Shown: piece after piece, positions 20,712 to 30,606 of the stretch | Layout: each line of letters starts with the position of its first letter | Position numbering within the stretch: position 1 is the stretch's first letter | Assembly (NCBI GenBank): GCA_024277815.1 | Contig: JAJRUM010000024.1 | Span: 1-56,745, forward strand | Source of the DNA: Gammaproteobacteria bacterium | GTDB lineage: Bacteria; Pseudomonadota; Gammaproteobacteria; Xanthomonadales; SZUA-36 | DNA length: 56,745 bases | Direction of reading: 5' to 3' | Program-made: the position numbers and the translations under genes | The notes under the pieces: generated by a model | Databases searched by the model: none | Told to the model about the DNA's origin: nothing | The model's input: only the letters and a program-made list of their open reading frames with translations

Positions 20712-22220
20712 ATGGCCACCAACAATATCCGCCTGGCGCATCTGTATGCAGATCTCGGCGCCAGCATGTCAGGCCTGCGCAAGGATCATAGCGCCATCGG
20801 CGAGTCACGAAAGATTGTCGATGCAGCACTGCTCGACGGACGGGCGCACTACGGCATCAATACCGGCTTTGGCGTGCTGGCCAATAAGCGTATATCCGAC
20901 GAGGAACTGACCATACTGCAGAAGAATATCCTGCTGAGCCATGCTTGTGGTGTCGGCGTACCCGTGCCGCCGGACATTACCCGCCTGATGCTGCAGCTGA
21001 AAATCCAGTCACTCAGCCTCGGTTATTCAGGCGTTTCCGAACAAACCTTTGCACAGTTATTGAAACTGGAAGAACACGACATACTGCCATGGGTACCCAG
21101 TCGTGGCAGCGTGGGGGCTTCCGGCGACCTTGCGCCGCTCGCGCATCTGAGCCTGCCATTGATCGGCCGTGGCGAGGTTTGGAACGCGGCTCACAGTAAC
21201 AAGATCCCCGCAGCTGAGGCCTTGCAGGCCAGTGGCATCGACCCGATTAGCCTGCAGGCCAAAGACGGGCTTGCGTTGATTAATGGCACGCAAATGATGG
21301 CCGCCTACGGTGCTTTTGTGCTTCAACAGACGCTGGTACTCCAGCGTGAGGCCGATTTGCTGGCTGCCATGAGTCTCGAAGCACTGCAGGGCAGCGCGGT
21401 GCCATTTGATCGCAGAATACACGAGATCCGCCCCCACCACGGCCAACAGGTTGTAGCTGCCAATATTCGCAAATTGCTCAAGGGCAGCGAGATACTCGCC
21501 TCACACCGGGATTGCGGCAAAGTACAGGATCCTTACAGCCTGCGTTGTGTGCCCCAGGTGCACGGTGCCAGCCGCGATGCGCTTGACTATGCCCGTAACT
21601 GCATTGAAACAGAATTAAACTCGGTCACCGACAACCCACTGGTGTTCCAGCAAGGCGATATATTGTCAGGGGGCAACTTCCATGGCGAGCCACTCGCCCT
21701 GGCGATGGATTTCGCCGCCATCGCACTGGCAGAACTGGCCAGCATTTCCGAGCGCCGGACCTACCTTCTGCTTGAAGGCCACGATGGCCTGCCGAAATTG
21801 CTGATGAAAGATACCGGGGTTAACTCCGGCTTTATGATTCCCCAGTACACTGCAGCAGCGCTGGTCTCCGAAAACAAGGTGCTGTGCCACCCGGCCAGCG
21901 TGGATTCCATTCCTACCAGCCTTGGCCAGGAGGACCATGTGAGCATGGGCTCCATCAGTGCTTTTAAGCTGCTGGCTGTATTGCAAAACGTCGAGCAGGT
22001 ACTGGCAGTTGAGCTGCTCACGTCAGCCCAGGCGCTGGATTTCCGCAGTTCATTATCACCGGGCCTTGGTGTCGCCGTTTGCTACCAGGCACTGCGCAGC
22101 AAAATCGAGCACGCTACCAAAGATTATGAGGTCAGGGGCGATCTGGACCGCTGTGCTGATATGCTGCATGCGGGCACCCTGCTGCAGGCTGTTGAAGACG
22201 AAATAGGCCCGCTCAACTAA
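20712..22220 (+). CDS. hutH: Histidine ammonia-lyase HutH
   Basis: HutH removes ammonia from L-histidine to give urocanate, the first step of the pathway. The MIO cofactor forms from the Ala-Ser-Gly triad, here residues 136-138 within GSVGASGDLAPLAHL. Other active-site segments, YGINTGFG, QDPYSLRCVPQVHG and NSVTDNPLVF, are intact, and the 502-residue length is normal. The ATG lies two bases after the hutU stop, and hutI starts 15 bp after the hutH stop, so the three are one operon. Confidence 0.96.
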   Translation: MATNNIRLAHLYADLGASMSGLRKDHSAIGESRKIVDAALLDGRAHYGINTGFGVLANKRISDEELTILQKNILLSHACGVGVPVPPDITRLMLQLKIQSLSLGYSGVSEQTFAQLLKLEEHDILPWVPSRGSVGASGDLAPLAHLSLPLIGRGEVWNAAHSNKIPAAEALQASGIDPISLQAKDGLALINGTQMMAAYGAFVLQQTLVLQREADLLAAMSLEALQGSAVPFDRRIHEIRPHHGQQVVAANIRKLLKGSEILASHRDCGKVQDPYSLRCVPQVHGASRDALDYARNCIETELNSVTDNPLVFQQGDILSGGNFHGEPLALAMDFAAIALAELASISERRTYLLLEGHDGLPKLLMKDTGVNSGFMIPQYTAAALVSENKVLCHPASVDSIPTSLGQEDHVSMGSISAFKLLAVLQNVEQVLAVELLTSAQALDFRSSLSPGLGVAVCYQALRSKIEHATKDYEVRGDLDRCADMLHAGTLLQAVEDEIGPLN

Positions 22221-22235
22221 GCGCGTACCCGGCCC

Positions 22236-23459
22236 ATGACCTTATTGCGTAATATTTCCCAGTTGGCAACCTGCCCGCCATGTTCCGTGCAGCAGGATGC
22301 CGGCCTGATCGACCAGGCCGCATTGGTGATTGAGGGCACGCAAATTGCCTGGATTGGTAAACAACAGGATCTTCCTGCCTGCTACTCCGGTGAAGAAGCC
22401 ATTGATTGCCAGCAAGGGCTGGTCATTCCAGGGCTGATCGATTGCCACACTCACCTGAGCTTCGGCGGCTGGCGCGGTGACGAGTTTGAAATGCGCCTGC
22501 AGGGCAAGAGCTACCAGCAAATCGCAGCAGCCGGGGGCGGCATCCGCAGCACGGTGGCGGCCACCCGCTCTGACAGCAGTTCAGATTTGCTCAGCAAGGC
22601 GAAACAGGCGCTGGATAGCATGCTGGACCTGGGCATCACCACCGTTGAGTGCAAATCGGGCTATGGGCTCGACCGTCCGACCGAGTTGAAACTACTGAAA
22701 GTTTACCGGCAACTGAACAGGCAGCATACCGTTGATCTGGTAGCGACCTTTTTGGGCGCACATATGGTGCCGGCAGAGTACCAGCAGCGCCGCGAAGACT
22801 ATATCTGCTTGCTATGTCAGGAACTGATACCGGAATTCGCTCAGCAGGGTCTCGCGCAGTTCTGTGATGTCTTCGTAGAAGCCGGTGCCTTCAGTGTTGC
22901 GGAAGCACGGCAGATACTCATTGTTGCCCGCGAAGCGGGCCTGGGCCTGAAAGTCCACGCAGATCAACTCAGCAACAGTGGCGGCGCACAACTGGCGGCT
23001 GAGCTGGGTGCCGTATCTGCAGAACACCTGGAATATGTTGATCAGCAGGGCATCGCTGCACTGGCCCGGGCAGGAACCGTGGCGGTCAGCCTGCCGCTGG
23101 CGTCACTTTTTTTACGTGAGCGCTATGCACCGGCCCGGCAGATGCTGGACAACGGCGTCAAAGTGGCTGTCGCTACCGATTTTAATCCCGGCTCCGCCCC
23201 GAGTTATCACCTGCCCCTGGCGATGACAATCGCCTGTCTGAATCAACAAATGACCCCGCAGGAAGTACTGATGGGCACCACAACCATCGCTGCCCGGGCC
23301 ATTTCCCTGCAGGGCCGGATCGGCTCATTGCAGCCGGGTTATCAGGCAGATATCAGCATTATCGACGCAGGTTCACTGAACCACTGGCTGTATCATTTCC
23401 GTGCCAATGCCTGTCTCGGGGTACTCAAATCCGGACGGTGGGTCAGGAAATTGCCCTGA
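22236..23459 (+). CDS. hutI: Imidazolonepropionase HutI
   Basis: HutI hydrolyses 4-imidazolone-5-propionate to N-formimino-L-glutamate, step three of histidine degradation. The 407-residue amidohydrolase has the metal motif HTH in DCHTHLSFGG, the segments CKSGYGLD and HADQLSNSGG, and the catalytic Asp in VAVATDFNPGSAP. It ends the hut group in this window; the enzymes that finish the pathway (HutG, or HutF plus HutG) are not nearby and must be elsewhere. Confidence 0.95.
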   Translation: MTLLRNISQLATCPPCSVQQDAGLIDQAALVIEGTQIAWIGKQQDLPACYSGEEAIDCQQGLVIPGLIDCHTHLSFGGWRGDEFEMRLQGKSYQQIAAAGGGIRSTVAATRSDSSSDLLSKAKQALDSMLDLGITTVECKSGYGLDRPTELKLLKVYRQLNRQHTVDLVATFLGAHMVPAEYQQRREDYICLLCQELIPEFAQQGLAQFCDVFVEAGAFSVAEARQILIVAREAGLGLKVHADQLSNSGGAQLAAELGAVSAEHLEYVDQQGIAALARAGTVAVSLPLASLFLRERYAPARQMLDNGVKVAVATDFNPGSAPSYHLPLAMTIACLNQQMTPQEVLMGTTTIAARAISLQGRIGSLQPGYQADISIIDAGSLNHWLYHFRANACLGVLKSGRWVRKLP

Positions 23460-23531
23460 AATCATTCAAATTAGATACAAATAGTCACTTTTAATTGATC
23501 TGGGTTATGTATTTCACACATCGATATGCTT

Positions 23532-23569
23532 TACAATGCACCTTGTTAATGCGAATAACTCTCATTTGC
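23532..23569 (+). promoter_or_regulatory. feoAB promoter region with probable Fur box
   Basis: A -10-like TACAAT stands at 23532-23537. Just downstream, 23551-23569 reads on the minus strand as GCAAATGAGAGTTATTCGC. It matches 11 of 19 positions of the classical Fur box and resembles gammaproteobacterial Fur sites that begin GCAAATGAGA. It would overlap the transcription start of feoA, fitting repression when iron is plentiful. The -35 element is poor. Confidence 0.65.
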
Positions 23570-23587
23570 GTTTTAAAAGGATGATTT

Positions 23588-23824
23588 ATGACACTTGCAG
23601 ACCTGGCTCCCGGAGACACAGCCACACTGAAACAGATCAATACCACCGACCCTGGCGTTATCCGACTGATGGTACTGGGAATGGTAGAAGACATTACAGT
23701 CCGGCTTGAGAATATCGCCATCGGTGGTGACCCGCTGGAAGTGGGTTTTTTCGGTAGTTCCATCTCTCTGCGCAAAGAACAGGCGCGCTATTTTGAAGTC
23801 ACGCGGATACCTGCAAGTGACTGA
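23588..23824 (+). CDS. feoA: Ferrous iron transport protein FeoA
   Basis: FeoA is a small SH3-like cytosolic protein needed with FeoB for ferrous iron uptake. The 78 residues show the FeoA pattern: LADLAPGDTATLKQI, an MVLGMVED segment, a VRLENIAIGGDPLEV strand and a last segment ISLRKEQA. AAAAGGATG lies ahead of the ATG. The gene overlaps the feoB start by eight bases, so the two are coupled. Confidence 0.92.
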   Translation: MTLADLAPGDTATLKQINTTDPGVIRLMVLGMVEDITVRLENIAIGGDPLEVGFFGSSISLRKEQARYFEVTRIPASD

Positions 23825-25970
23825 AACCCCGGATATAAAAATACCCGTTAGCGGTATTGGAATCCGACACAAAGCGAGGGCCACCGTCGCCCTGATCGGC
23901 AACCCGAATGCCGGCAAAAGCACCCTGTTCAACCGCCTGACCGGCCTGCGCCAGACCACAGCAAACTTTCCCGGCGTCACGGTTGAGAAACACCTGGGCA
24001 CGGTGCAGCTTGAACACAGTGCGATCAACCTGGTCGACTTACCGGGCGTTTACAGCCTTGACGGCCATTCTGCAGATGAACGCATCGCTGTTGATGTCAC
24101 CCTTGGCCGTGTAGCCGGTACCGAACGGCCTTCCGGCTTGCTGGTGGTTATTGACGCCACGCACATCTACCAGGGCCTGTATCTGCTGGAGCAACTGCTG
24201 GAATTGCAGTTACCCACCATGGTTGCCCTGACCATGATCGATGCCGCCACCGCCAGCGGCATCACCATTGATGTAGAGGGTTTACAAACAGCGCTCGGCG
24301 GCATCCCGGTATTCCCGGTCAGCAGTATCAGCGGCCACGGCCTGGATGAGCTGAAAGCGGGACTGGAAGACATTACCACGATCGACACACCGGACATTCC
24401 CGCATCCTGGCCTGAATTCAGTGAGACAGCCCGGCAATTAACCCGACAACTGGGTGACGACTGGCAGCGCATTGATGTTATCCAGGCCTTGCTGCAAACC
24501 CATCCCGACCTGGCTGGCAAACTCAGCCAGCAACTGGGGGCTGAAACGGTAGCCAGTCTGCGAGAGAAACTCTTTGGCGACTCCCCCCCTGCTGCTGCCG
24601 AAGCGCGGCACCGATATCACTGGGTCAAGGGCGTTATTGAAGAGGTTCAGGAGCAGGCTCCCCTGTACCGAAAAGTGGGTGTGCGCCTGGTGCGCTGGAC
24701 CAACCAGCCCTGGCCAGCCACGCTGCTCTTCTTTGCCGTACTGATATTGGTGTTCCAGGCCGTATTCACCTGGGCGACACCGATGATGGATGCAATTGAC
24801 GCGACCAGTTCCCAACTGGGGCGCTGGCTGGTCACACAGATGGGGCACAACGCTTTCAGCAGCTTTCTTGCCGACGGAGTCATAGCAGGGGTCGGCAGTG
24901 TGATCATATTTCTACCGCAAATTCTGATCCTGTTTCTGTTCATCATCATTCTCGAAGATACCGGCTACCTGGCACGAACATCCTTTTTAATGGACCGTGT
25001 GATGCGCTCGGTGGGACTTTCCGGGCAATCTGTGATTCCCATGCTGTCCAGCTTCGCCTGCGCGGTGCCATCCATCATGGCAACCCGCGTGATCCCGGAC
25101 CGCAAAGACCGGATTGCCACCATCCTGGCCGCACCCTTTATGACCTGCTCTGCGCGGCTGCCCATTTATGCATTGTTGATCGCCGCCTTTGTACCGAACG
25201 ACCCGGTGGGCTGGATGAACCTGCAAGGCCTGGTTCTTTTCGGGCTTTACCTGCTCGGAATACTGGGCGGACTGGGCACTGCACTGCTGCTCAAGTCATC
25301 CGCCCTGAAAGGGCCAAAACCCCGTTTTATACTGGCACTCCCGGAGTTCCGTAAACCCAACCTGCAAACCGTGGCCATCAAGCTGTATGGACGCGGGCGG
25401 ATATTCCTGAAGCGGGCGGGTACAGTTATTTTTGTCATTGCTATCGGTGTCTGGGCACTGGCCTATTTCCCACGTATGGACGTCGCGCAATACCAGTTAA
25501 CGCAGGTGGTAAACCCTGAAAGCAGCCAGTTTGAGCGTGACAACGCACAGGCTGCAGCACAGATGTCACAAAGCTGGCTGGGGCGCATTGGCCGTAAGAT
25601 CGAGCCGGTATTCAAGCCGCTGGGTTGGGACTGGCGGGTCTCGTCGGCGGTTATTTCCGGTTTCCCTGCCCGCGAGGTAGTGGTGGCCGTCATGGGCACC
25701 ATTTACGCGGTGGGCTCGGAAGCTGACGACCAAAGCCTTTCTCAAAAACTGAGATCAGCGACCTGGCCCGACGGTCGGCTCATATTTACCTTGCCAATGG
25801 TGCTTGGTTTGCTCGTGTTCTACGCCTGGTGTCTGCAATGCGTTGCCACGCTGGCCACCATACGCAGGGAAACCAACGGCTGGCGCTGGCCTATATTTGC
25901 GTGGGTGTACATGACCAGCATTGGCTATGGCGGTGCATTTGTTATCTACCAGGTCGGTAGCATGCTATAA
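23817..25970 (+). CDS. feoB: Ferrous iron permease FeoB
   Basis: FeoB is the inner-membrane ferrous iron transporter with an N-terminal G domain. G1 is GNPNAGKS (28-35), the switch region RQTTANFPGVTVE follows, G3 is DLPG (74-77) and G4 is TMID. After a helical domain come two Gate domains and about eight membrane segments; one Gate motif, SCxxC-like, appears as MTCSARLPIYALL. The likely start is GTG 23817, eight bases inside the end of feoA with CGGA nine bases upstream, giving 717 residues. No feoC follows; a terminator does. Confidence 0.95.
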   Translation: MTETPDIKIPVSGIGIRHKARATVALIGNPNAGKSTLFNRLTGLRQTTANFPGVTVEKHLGTVQLEHSAINLVDLPGVYSLDGHSADERIAVDVTLGRVAGTERPSGLLVVIDATHIYQGLYLLEQLLELQLPTMVALTMIDAATASGITIDVEGLQTALGGIPVFPVSSISGHGLDELKAGLEDITTIDTPDIPASWPEFSETARQLTRQLGDDWQRIDVIQALLQTHPDLAGKLSQQLGAETVASLREKLFGDSPPAAAEARHRYHWVKGVIEEVQEQAPLYRKVGVRLVRWTNQPWPATLLFFAVLILVFQAVFTWATPMMDAIDATSSQLGRWLVTQMGHNAFSSFLADGVIAGVGSVIIFLPQILILFLFIIILEDTGYLARTSFLMDRVMRSVGLSGQSVIPMLSSFACAVPSIMATRVIPDRKDRIATILAAPFMTCSARLPIYALLIAAFVPNDPVGWMNLQGLVLFGLYLLGILGGLGTALLLKSSALKGPKPRFILALPEFRKPNLQTVAIKLYGRGRIFLKRAGTVIFVIAIGVWALAYFPRMDVAQYQLTQVVNPESSQFERDNAQAAAQMSQSWLGRIGRKIEPVFKPLGWDWRVSSAVISGFPAREVVVAVMGTIYAVGSEADDQSLSQKLRSATWPDGRLIFTLPMVLGLLVFYAWCLQCVATLATIRRETNGWRWPIFAWVYMTSIGYGGAFVIYQVGSML

Positions 25971-25998
25971 AAAAAGCCCGGCAATGCCGGGCTTTTTT
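25969..25998. terminator. Bidirectional rho-independent terminator (feoB / rplQ)
   Basis: GCCCGGC (25976-25982) and GCCGGGC (25986-25992) form a seven-pair stem with an AAT loop, flanked by an A-run on the left and six T on the right (25993-25998). It lies between convergent feoB and rplQ and has a U-tract for either direction. Confidence 0.9.
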
Positions 25999-26028
25999 AA
26001 AACTTTTCAGGAAGGGTTCTTCCCGCCG

Positions 26029-26424
26029 TCAGGCTTCTTCTGTCTCGGCTTGCTCATCATCCAGACGCGGACGACCTATCAGCTCTACATAAGCCATCGG
26101 GGCTTTGTCACCCGTGCGGTAACCGCATTTCATGATACGCAGATAGCCACCCGGGCGTTCCACGTAACGCGGGCCCAGCTCTTCAAACAGCTTGCCAACA
26201 GCCTCTTTATCGCGAAGGCGGTCAAATGCCAGGCGACGGTGGGCAACACTGTCTTCTTTCGCCAGCGTAATAAGCGGCTCAGCGACACGGCGCAGCTCTT
26301 TGGCTTTCGGCACTGTAGTTTTGATGATTTCATGTTGAAACAGCGAGTTGGCCATATTGCGAAACATGGCTTTTCTGTGACTGCTGTTGCGGTTCAGTTT
26401 ACGTCCTGATTTTAAATGACGCAT
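26029..26424 (-). CDS. rplQ: 50S ribosomal protein L17
   Basis: L17 binds 23S rRNA near the exit tunnel. The 131 residues begin [20 protein letters not shown], the universal L17 N-terminus, and include the motif LITLAKED. The length is normal. It is the last gene of the alpha operon, 42 bp after rpoA, and a terminator follows it. The C-terminal tail is acidic ([10 protein letters not shown]), a variable feature of this family. Confidence 0.97.
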   Translation of the reverse strand: MRHLKSGRKLNRNSSHRKAMFRNMANSLFQHEIIKTTVPKAKELRRVAEPLITLAKEDSVAHRRLAFDRLRDKEAVGKLFEELGPRYVERPGGYLRIMKCGYRTGDKAPMAYVELIGRPRLDDEQAETEEA

Positions 26425-26465
26425 GATTCTTTCCTGTTTCTGTTAACTGCTGTAGTGCCTGAGCT

Positions 26466-27452
26466 TCAGACGTCTACCAGAGCGGCCGGTGGCCAATTTT
26501 CAAGTTTTGTACCCAGTGACAACTCATGCTGAGCCAGCACGTCCTTGATCTCAGTCAGTGACTTCTTGCCAAGGTTGGGAGTTTTCAGCAACTCAACTTC
26601 GGTTCTCTGCACGAGATCACCGATGTACAAAATGCTTTCTGCTTTAAGACAGTTAGCCGAGCGTACCGTTAACTCCAGGTCATCTATTGGGCGCAGCAAC
26701 ACAGGATCTACTTCCTGTGATTTTTCTTCCTCAATAATTTCTGTACGTGCTTTAAAGTCAACAAATACTGCCAATTGATCAGCCAGTATATTAGCAGCCA
26801 GTTTGACCGCAGCTTCGCAATCCATCGTACCGTTGGTTTCTACGTCCAGGATCAGCTTATCCAGGTCGGTACGCTGTTCAACACGGGCGGCCTCAACGCT
26901 GTAAGACACACGGTGCACAGGACAGTAAGAAGCATCCAACATCAGGCGGCCAATCGGTCGGCTTTCCTCTTCAGTTGACAGCAACTGGTTGGCAGGTTGA
27001 TAACCTACGCCACGCTGGATTTTCAACTGCATGTTGATGCTGCCATTCTTGGTCAGGTTACAGATCAGGTGATCGGGATTCACAATCTCGATATTGTGAT
27101 CAATTTTGATGTCACCAGCGGTGACCGGGCCCGTACCTTTCTTGCTCAGGGTCAGAATGGCTTCTTCCCGTTCAAACATGCGCAAAGCAATACCTTTCAG
27201 GTTTAACAGGACTTCAATAATGTCTTCCTGCAAACCTTCAACAGCGGTGTACTCATGCAGCACGCCCTCAATTTCAACCTCTACAATCGCGCAGCCCGGT
27301 ATCGAAGACAACAAAACGCGGCGTAAAGCATTACCCAGGGTATGCCCGAAGCCACGTTCTAAGGGCTCCAGCGTAATACGGGCACGGTTTTCGTTGATCT
27401 CGTCAACCGCTACCGCTCTGGGTCGTAACATGTTTTCAATCACATCCATCAT
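26466..27452 (-). CDS. rpoA: RNA polymerase alpha subunit
   Basis: The alpha dimer starts RNA polymerase assembly and its C-terminal domain contacts UP elements and activators. The N-terminal domain ([19 protein letters not shown]) and the C-terminal domain (VDDL-like [16 protein letters not shown], then [13 protein letters not shown]) are both complete. I start it at ATG 27452, with GAGG about eight bases upstream, giving 328 residues (E. coli 329). An in-frame TTG at 27470 lacks a ribosome site. It sits between rpsD and rplQ in the standard alpha order. Confidence 0.97.
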   Translation of the reverse strand: MMDVIENMLRPRAVAVDEINENRARITLEPLERGFGHTLGNALRRVLLSSIPGCAIVEVEIEGVLHEYTAVEGLQEDIIEVLLNLKGIALRMFEREEAILTLSKKGTGPVTAGDIKIDHNIEIVNPDHLICNLTKNGSINMQLKIQRGVGYQPANQLLSTEEESRPIGRLMLDASYCPVHRVSYSVEAARVEQRTDLDKLILDVETNGTMDCEAAVKLAANILADQLAVFVDFKARTEIIEEEKSQEVDPVLLRPIDDLELTVRSANCLKAESILYIGDLVQRTEVELLKTPNLGKKSLTEIKDVLAQHELSLGTKLENWPPAALVDV

Positions 27453-27488
27453 GGGATGTACCTCACTCAATTAAAATATGGTGAACAA

Positions 27489-27510
27489 CCCTGCCAATTT
27501 AGCAGCAGGG
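27489..27510 (-). promoter_or_regulatory. RNA hairpin between rpsD and rpoA
   Basis: CCCTGC and GCAGGG form a six-pair stem with a ten-base loop in the 69-bp gap before rpoA. No U-tract follows. It could be a processing or stabilising element that separates rpoA expression from the ribosomal protein genes. Confidence 0.4.
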
Positions 27511-27521
27511 AAAACAGGACC

Positions 27522-28148
27522 TTACTTGGAGTAAAGCTCGACGATCAGGCTCTCGTTGATATCGGCTGGCAAGTCATTACGATCAGGGAAAGCTTTATAG
27601 GTGCCTTCCAGTTTTTCGTTATTGACTTCCATCCATACAGCAACCAAATCCATTTCCTGGCTCAGCGTAATGGACTCCTTAACACGCAGCTGGTTTTTGG
27701 CCTTCGCTGCGATGCTAACGACATCACCCGGCTTAACCTGGTAAGACGGAATGTTTACCTGGCTGCCATTAACATGGATGCCCTTGTGAGAGACCAGTTG
27801 CCGCGCCTGCGCGCGTGTAACGGCAAATCCCATGCGATAAACGACGTTGTCCAACCGGCTTTCCAGCAACAGCAGCAGGTTTTCACCTGTTGCACCTTTC
27901 TGGCTGGCTGCCTTCTTGTAGTAGTTACGGAACTGCTTTTCTAGGATGCCGTAAGTACGGCGAACTTTTTGCTTTTCACGCAACTGCAAAGCATAGTCGG
28001 ATAAACGCTGACGCCGCGAAGCGCCGTGTTGCCCGGGAACCTGATTCAGCTTGCACTTGGATTCGAGTCCACGTGCAGGACTTTTCAGGCCCAGATCTAC
28101 ACCTTCGCGACGCGCGAGTTTGCAGGTTGGTCCAATATATCTAGCCAT
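27522..28148 (-). CDS. rpsD: 30S ribosomal protein S4
   Basis: S4 binds 16S rRNA early in small-subunit assembly; in E. coli it also represses the alpha operon by binding the leader before rpsM. The 208 residues include the S4 core [12 protein letters not shown] and the S4 RNA-binding segment [14 protein letters not shown]. There are no zinc cysteines at the N-terminus, so this is the zinc-free form. It lies 11 bp after rpsK. Confidence 0.97.
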   Translation of the reverse strand: MARYIGPTCKLARREGVDLGLKSPARGLESKCKLNQVPGQHGASRRQRLSDYALQLREKQKVRRTYGILEKQFRNYYKKAASQKGATGENLLLLLESRLDNVVYRMGFAVTRAQARQLVSHKGIHVNGSQVNIPSYQVKPGDVVSIAAKAKNQLRVKESITLSQEMDLVAVWMEVNNEKLEGTYKAFPDRNDLPADINESLIVELYSK

Positions 28149-28159
28149 TTCTAAAACTC

Positions 28160-28549
28160 CTAAACGCGACGTTTCTTGGGTGGACGACAGCCGTTATGCG
28201 GAATAGGCGTAACGTCGACGATGTTGGTGATCTTGTAACCCAGTGCGTTCAGTGCACGGACAGAAGATTCACGGCCGGGGCCGGGGCCCTTGACGCGAAC
28301 TTCGAGGTTTTTCAGACCAAAGTCCAGTGCAGTTCTGCCTGCGGCCTCGGCGGCTACCTGGGCGGCGAATGGCGTACTTTTACGCGATCCACGGAAACCA
28401 GCCCCACCGGATGTGGCCCAGGAAAGCACATTACCCTGCCTGTCACTGAGTGTAATAATCGTATTGTTAAAAGAAGCATGGATATGGGCGATACCATCGA
28501 CCACAACCTTCTTGACCTTCTTTTTAGCTTTTGTATTTGGCTTAGCCAT
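28160..28549 (-). CDS. rpsK: 30S ribosomal protein S11
   Basis: S11 forms part of the 30S platform next to the mRNA exit. The 129 residues carry [28 protein letters not shown] and the C-terminus [16 protein letters not shown], all diagnostic. The N-terminus is strongly basic. Its place between rpsM and rpsD is standard. Confidence 0.97.
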   Translation of the reverse strand: MAKPNTKAKKKVKKVVVDGIAHIHASFNNTIITLSDRQGNVLSWATSGGAGFRGSRKSTPFAAQVAAEAAGRTALDFGLKNLEVRVKGPGPGRESSVRALNALGYKITNIVDVTPIPHNGCRPPKKRRV

Positions 28550-28568
28550 TTATATTCACCTGCACCAC

Positions 28569-28925
28569 TTATCGCTTGATCGGACGGCGCGGACCCTTAC
28601 GGGTACGGGCGTTTGTCTTGGTACGCTGGCCACGCACGGGCAAACCCCGGCGATGGCGCAATCCACGGTAACAACCGAGATCCATCAGACGCTTGATATT
28701 CATCGCCACGTCGCGGCGTAAATCACCTTCGACAGACAATTTAGCCACTTCGTTACGAATTGCCTCAACTTCAGGTTCCGTCAGGTCTCTGATTTTCTTG
28801 TCGGAGGCTACATTAGCCGCCTCACAAATCACCAAAGCGCGTGAACGTCCAACACCATATATGGTGGTCAAAGCAACCCAAGCGTGCTTCTGATCTGGTA
28901 TGTTGACTCCCGCTATGCGAGCCAT
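28569..28925 (-). CDS. rpsM: 30S ribosomal protein S13
   Basis: S13 sits at the head of the 30S subunit and contacts the 50S subunit and P-site tRNA. The 118 residues begin [10 protein letters not shown] and end with [20 protein letters not shown], the conserved tail. It is the first gene of the alpha operon. Its ribosome site (GCAGGAGTACGCAGT before the ATG) resembles the S4-regulated start of the E. coli alpha operon, and a promoter lies just upstream. Confidence 0.97.
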   Translation of the reverse strand: MARIAGVNIPDQKHAWVALTTIYGVGRSRALVICEAANVASDKKIRDLTEPEVEAIRNEVAKLSVEGDLRRDVAMNIKRLMDLGCYRGLRHRRGLPVRGQRTKTNARTRKGPRRPIKR

Positions 28926-28949
28926 ACTGCGTACTCCTGCTACTGTTGG

Positions 28950-29022
28950 TACTGCTTAACGTAAACAGTACATTATATCGAATCTGCCAGACTGGTAAAA
29001 GCTGCAATTAACATATAATTGC
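28950..29022 (-). promoter_or_regulatory. Alpha-operon promoter and palindrome before rpsM
   Basis: On the minus strand TTTTAC (29001-28996) and TATAAT (28978-28973) are 17 bases apart, a good sigma-70 promoter about 50 bases before rpsM. Just upstream of the -35 is an A/T-rich inverted repeat, CAATTA-ACATA-TAATTG (29006-29022), which could serve as an UP element. A perfect palindrome GTACTG/CAGTAC (28950-28955 and 28967-28972) spans the likely start site. Confidence 0.65.
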
Positions 29023-29042
29023 CCGCCCTGACCGGTCCCGGC

Positions 29043-29156
29043 TTAACCCTGTCTTTGCTTGTGCTTCTTGTCCGTGCATATGACGTAAACCACGCCTCTG
29101 CGACGAACAATCTTGCAATTCCGGCAAATCTTTTTGACTGAAGCTTGCACCTTCAT
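29043..29156 (-). CDS. rpmJ: 50S ribosomal protein L36 (zinc-ribbon form)
   Basis: This 37-residue gene is easily missed. It reads [20 protein letters not shown] at its start and ends with KKHKQRQG. The zinc ligands C11, C14, C27 and H32 are all present, so this is the zinc-binding form. GAGGAGG lies about seven bases before the ATG at 29156. It sits between secY and rpsM as in E. coli. L36 is a late-assembling 50S protein. Confidence 0.95.
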   Translation of the reverse strand: MKVQASVKKICRNCKIVRRRGVVYVICTDKKHKQRQG

Positions 29157-29262
29157 GGCAGCTCCTCCTCAGATAACAAAGGCGGTCACGCTTTTCCGGC
29201 TACCCGGTCAGACGTATCCCGCCGACAAATACCATGACCGAAGCCATGCTCTCAAATACAGT

Positions 29263-30606
29263 CTATCGGCGCACTACGCCTGAACGTCCATAGGACTTCA
29301 GGTTAGCCTTTTTCATCAAGGTATCGTATTTATGCGAGATCAAATGTGCCTGCACCTGGGCAATAAAGTCCATTATGACAACCACAACAATCAGAACCGA
29401 TGTACCACCAAAATAGAACGGTACTGCCCACATCACTCTCAACACGTCCGGCAACAGGGCCACTGCCACCAGGTAAAGCGATCCGACCATGGTCAGACGG
29501 GTCAATACATTATCAATATAATCCGCCGTATGGCGTCCTGGACGAATGCCGGGAATAAATGCACCGGATTTCTTCAGGTTATCTGCTGTTTCCTTGGAGT
29601 TGAAAACCAACGCCGTATAGAAGAAACAGAAAAATATGATCAACGCCGAATACAAAAGCGTGTACGGCAGGTTGCCCGGCGTCAACGCGGCTGAAACATC
29701 CGTCAACCAACTCAGGTTATCAGAGGTGGCGAACCAGGTTGCCAGCGTCGATGGGAAAATCACCAGACTGGAGGCGAAAATAACCGGGATTACACCCGCC
29801 ATGTTCAGCTTCAGCGGTAAATGGGTTGCCTGATTCTGGTAGGCGACCCTGCCCTGGCGCTGGGCATAATTAACGGTAATGCGTCGTTGGCCGCGTTCAA
29901 CCCGAACGATGAAGTAAACCACGCCGAGGACCAGTGCCAGAATAAACAGGGTTGCCGGTATGCTCAGCTGACCCGTATTAACCAGTTCGAGTGTGCCGGC
30001 AATGGCGCGTGGCAGACCGGCAACAATACCTGCGAAAATAATCAGCGATATACCGTTACCCACACCGCGCTCAGTGATCTGCTCACCGAGCCACATCAGA
30101 AAAACGGTACCTGCCGTTAACGTAACCACTGCGGTAAATATGAAACCAAAACCCGGCGCGAAAACAATGGACGACTGGCTCTGCAGGGCAAAGGCAACAC
30201 TGCCACCCTGGAACGCCGCCAGCAGCACGGTGAAAATACGCGTGTACTGGGTGATTTTCTGCCTGCCGCTGGAGCCTTCTTTCTTCAACTGCTGCAACTT
30301 CGGCAAAGCGCTGCTCATCAACTGCATGATGATTGATGCGGAGATATACGGCATTACACCGAGGGCAAACAGCGAGAATCGCTGCAATGCACCACCAGTG
30401 AACAGGTTGAACACATCAATGATGGTCCCCTGCTGCGAATCCATAAACTGCATCAAAGCAGCAGGATTAACACCGGGTACCGGAATAAAGGTACCAATAC
30501 GGTAGATAATCAATGCCACCAGTACAAACAGTAAACGCTGGCGCAACTCGGTCAAACGACCGATACCACCCAGTGTCTCTGCTACCTGTGAAGGTGACTT
30601 CGCCAT
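29263..30606 (-). CDS. secY: Preprotein translocase subunit SecY
   Basis: SecY forms the protein-conducting channel in the inner membrane. The 447 residues hold ten hydrophobic segments, the start ([23 protein letters not shown]) and the [14 protein letters not shown] segment typical of SecY. The cytoplasmic C-terminal loop [16 protein letters not shown] is also conserved. Its ATG shares one base with the rplO stop (TAATG). secE, its partner, is encoded at 56018-56398. Confidence 0.97.
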   Translation of the reverse strand: MAKSPSQVAETLGGIGRLTELRQRLLFVLVALIIYRIGTFIPVPGVNPAALMQFMDSQQGTIIDVFNLFTGGALQRFSLFALGVMPYISASIIMQLMSSALPKLQQLKKEGSSGRQKITQYTRIFTVLLAAFQGGSVAFALQSQSSIVFAPGFGFIFTAVVTLTAGTVFLMWLGEQITERGVGNGISLIIFAGIVAGLPRAIAGTLELVNTGQLSIPATLFILALVLGVVYFIVRVERGQRRITVNYAQRQGRVAYQNQATHLPLKLNMAGVIPVIFASSLVIFPSTLATWFATSDNLSWLTDVSAALTPGNLPYTLLYSALIIFFCFFYTALVFNSKETADNLKKSGAFIPGIRPGRHTADYIDNVLTRLTMVGSLYLVAVALLPDVLRVMWAVPFYFGGTSVLIVVVVIMDFIAQVQAHLISHKYDTLMKKANLKSYGRSGVVRR

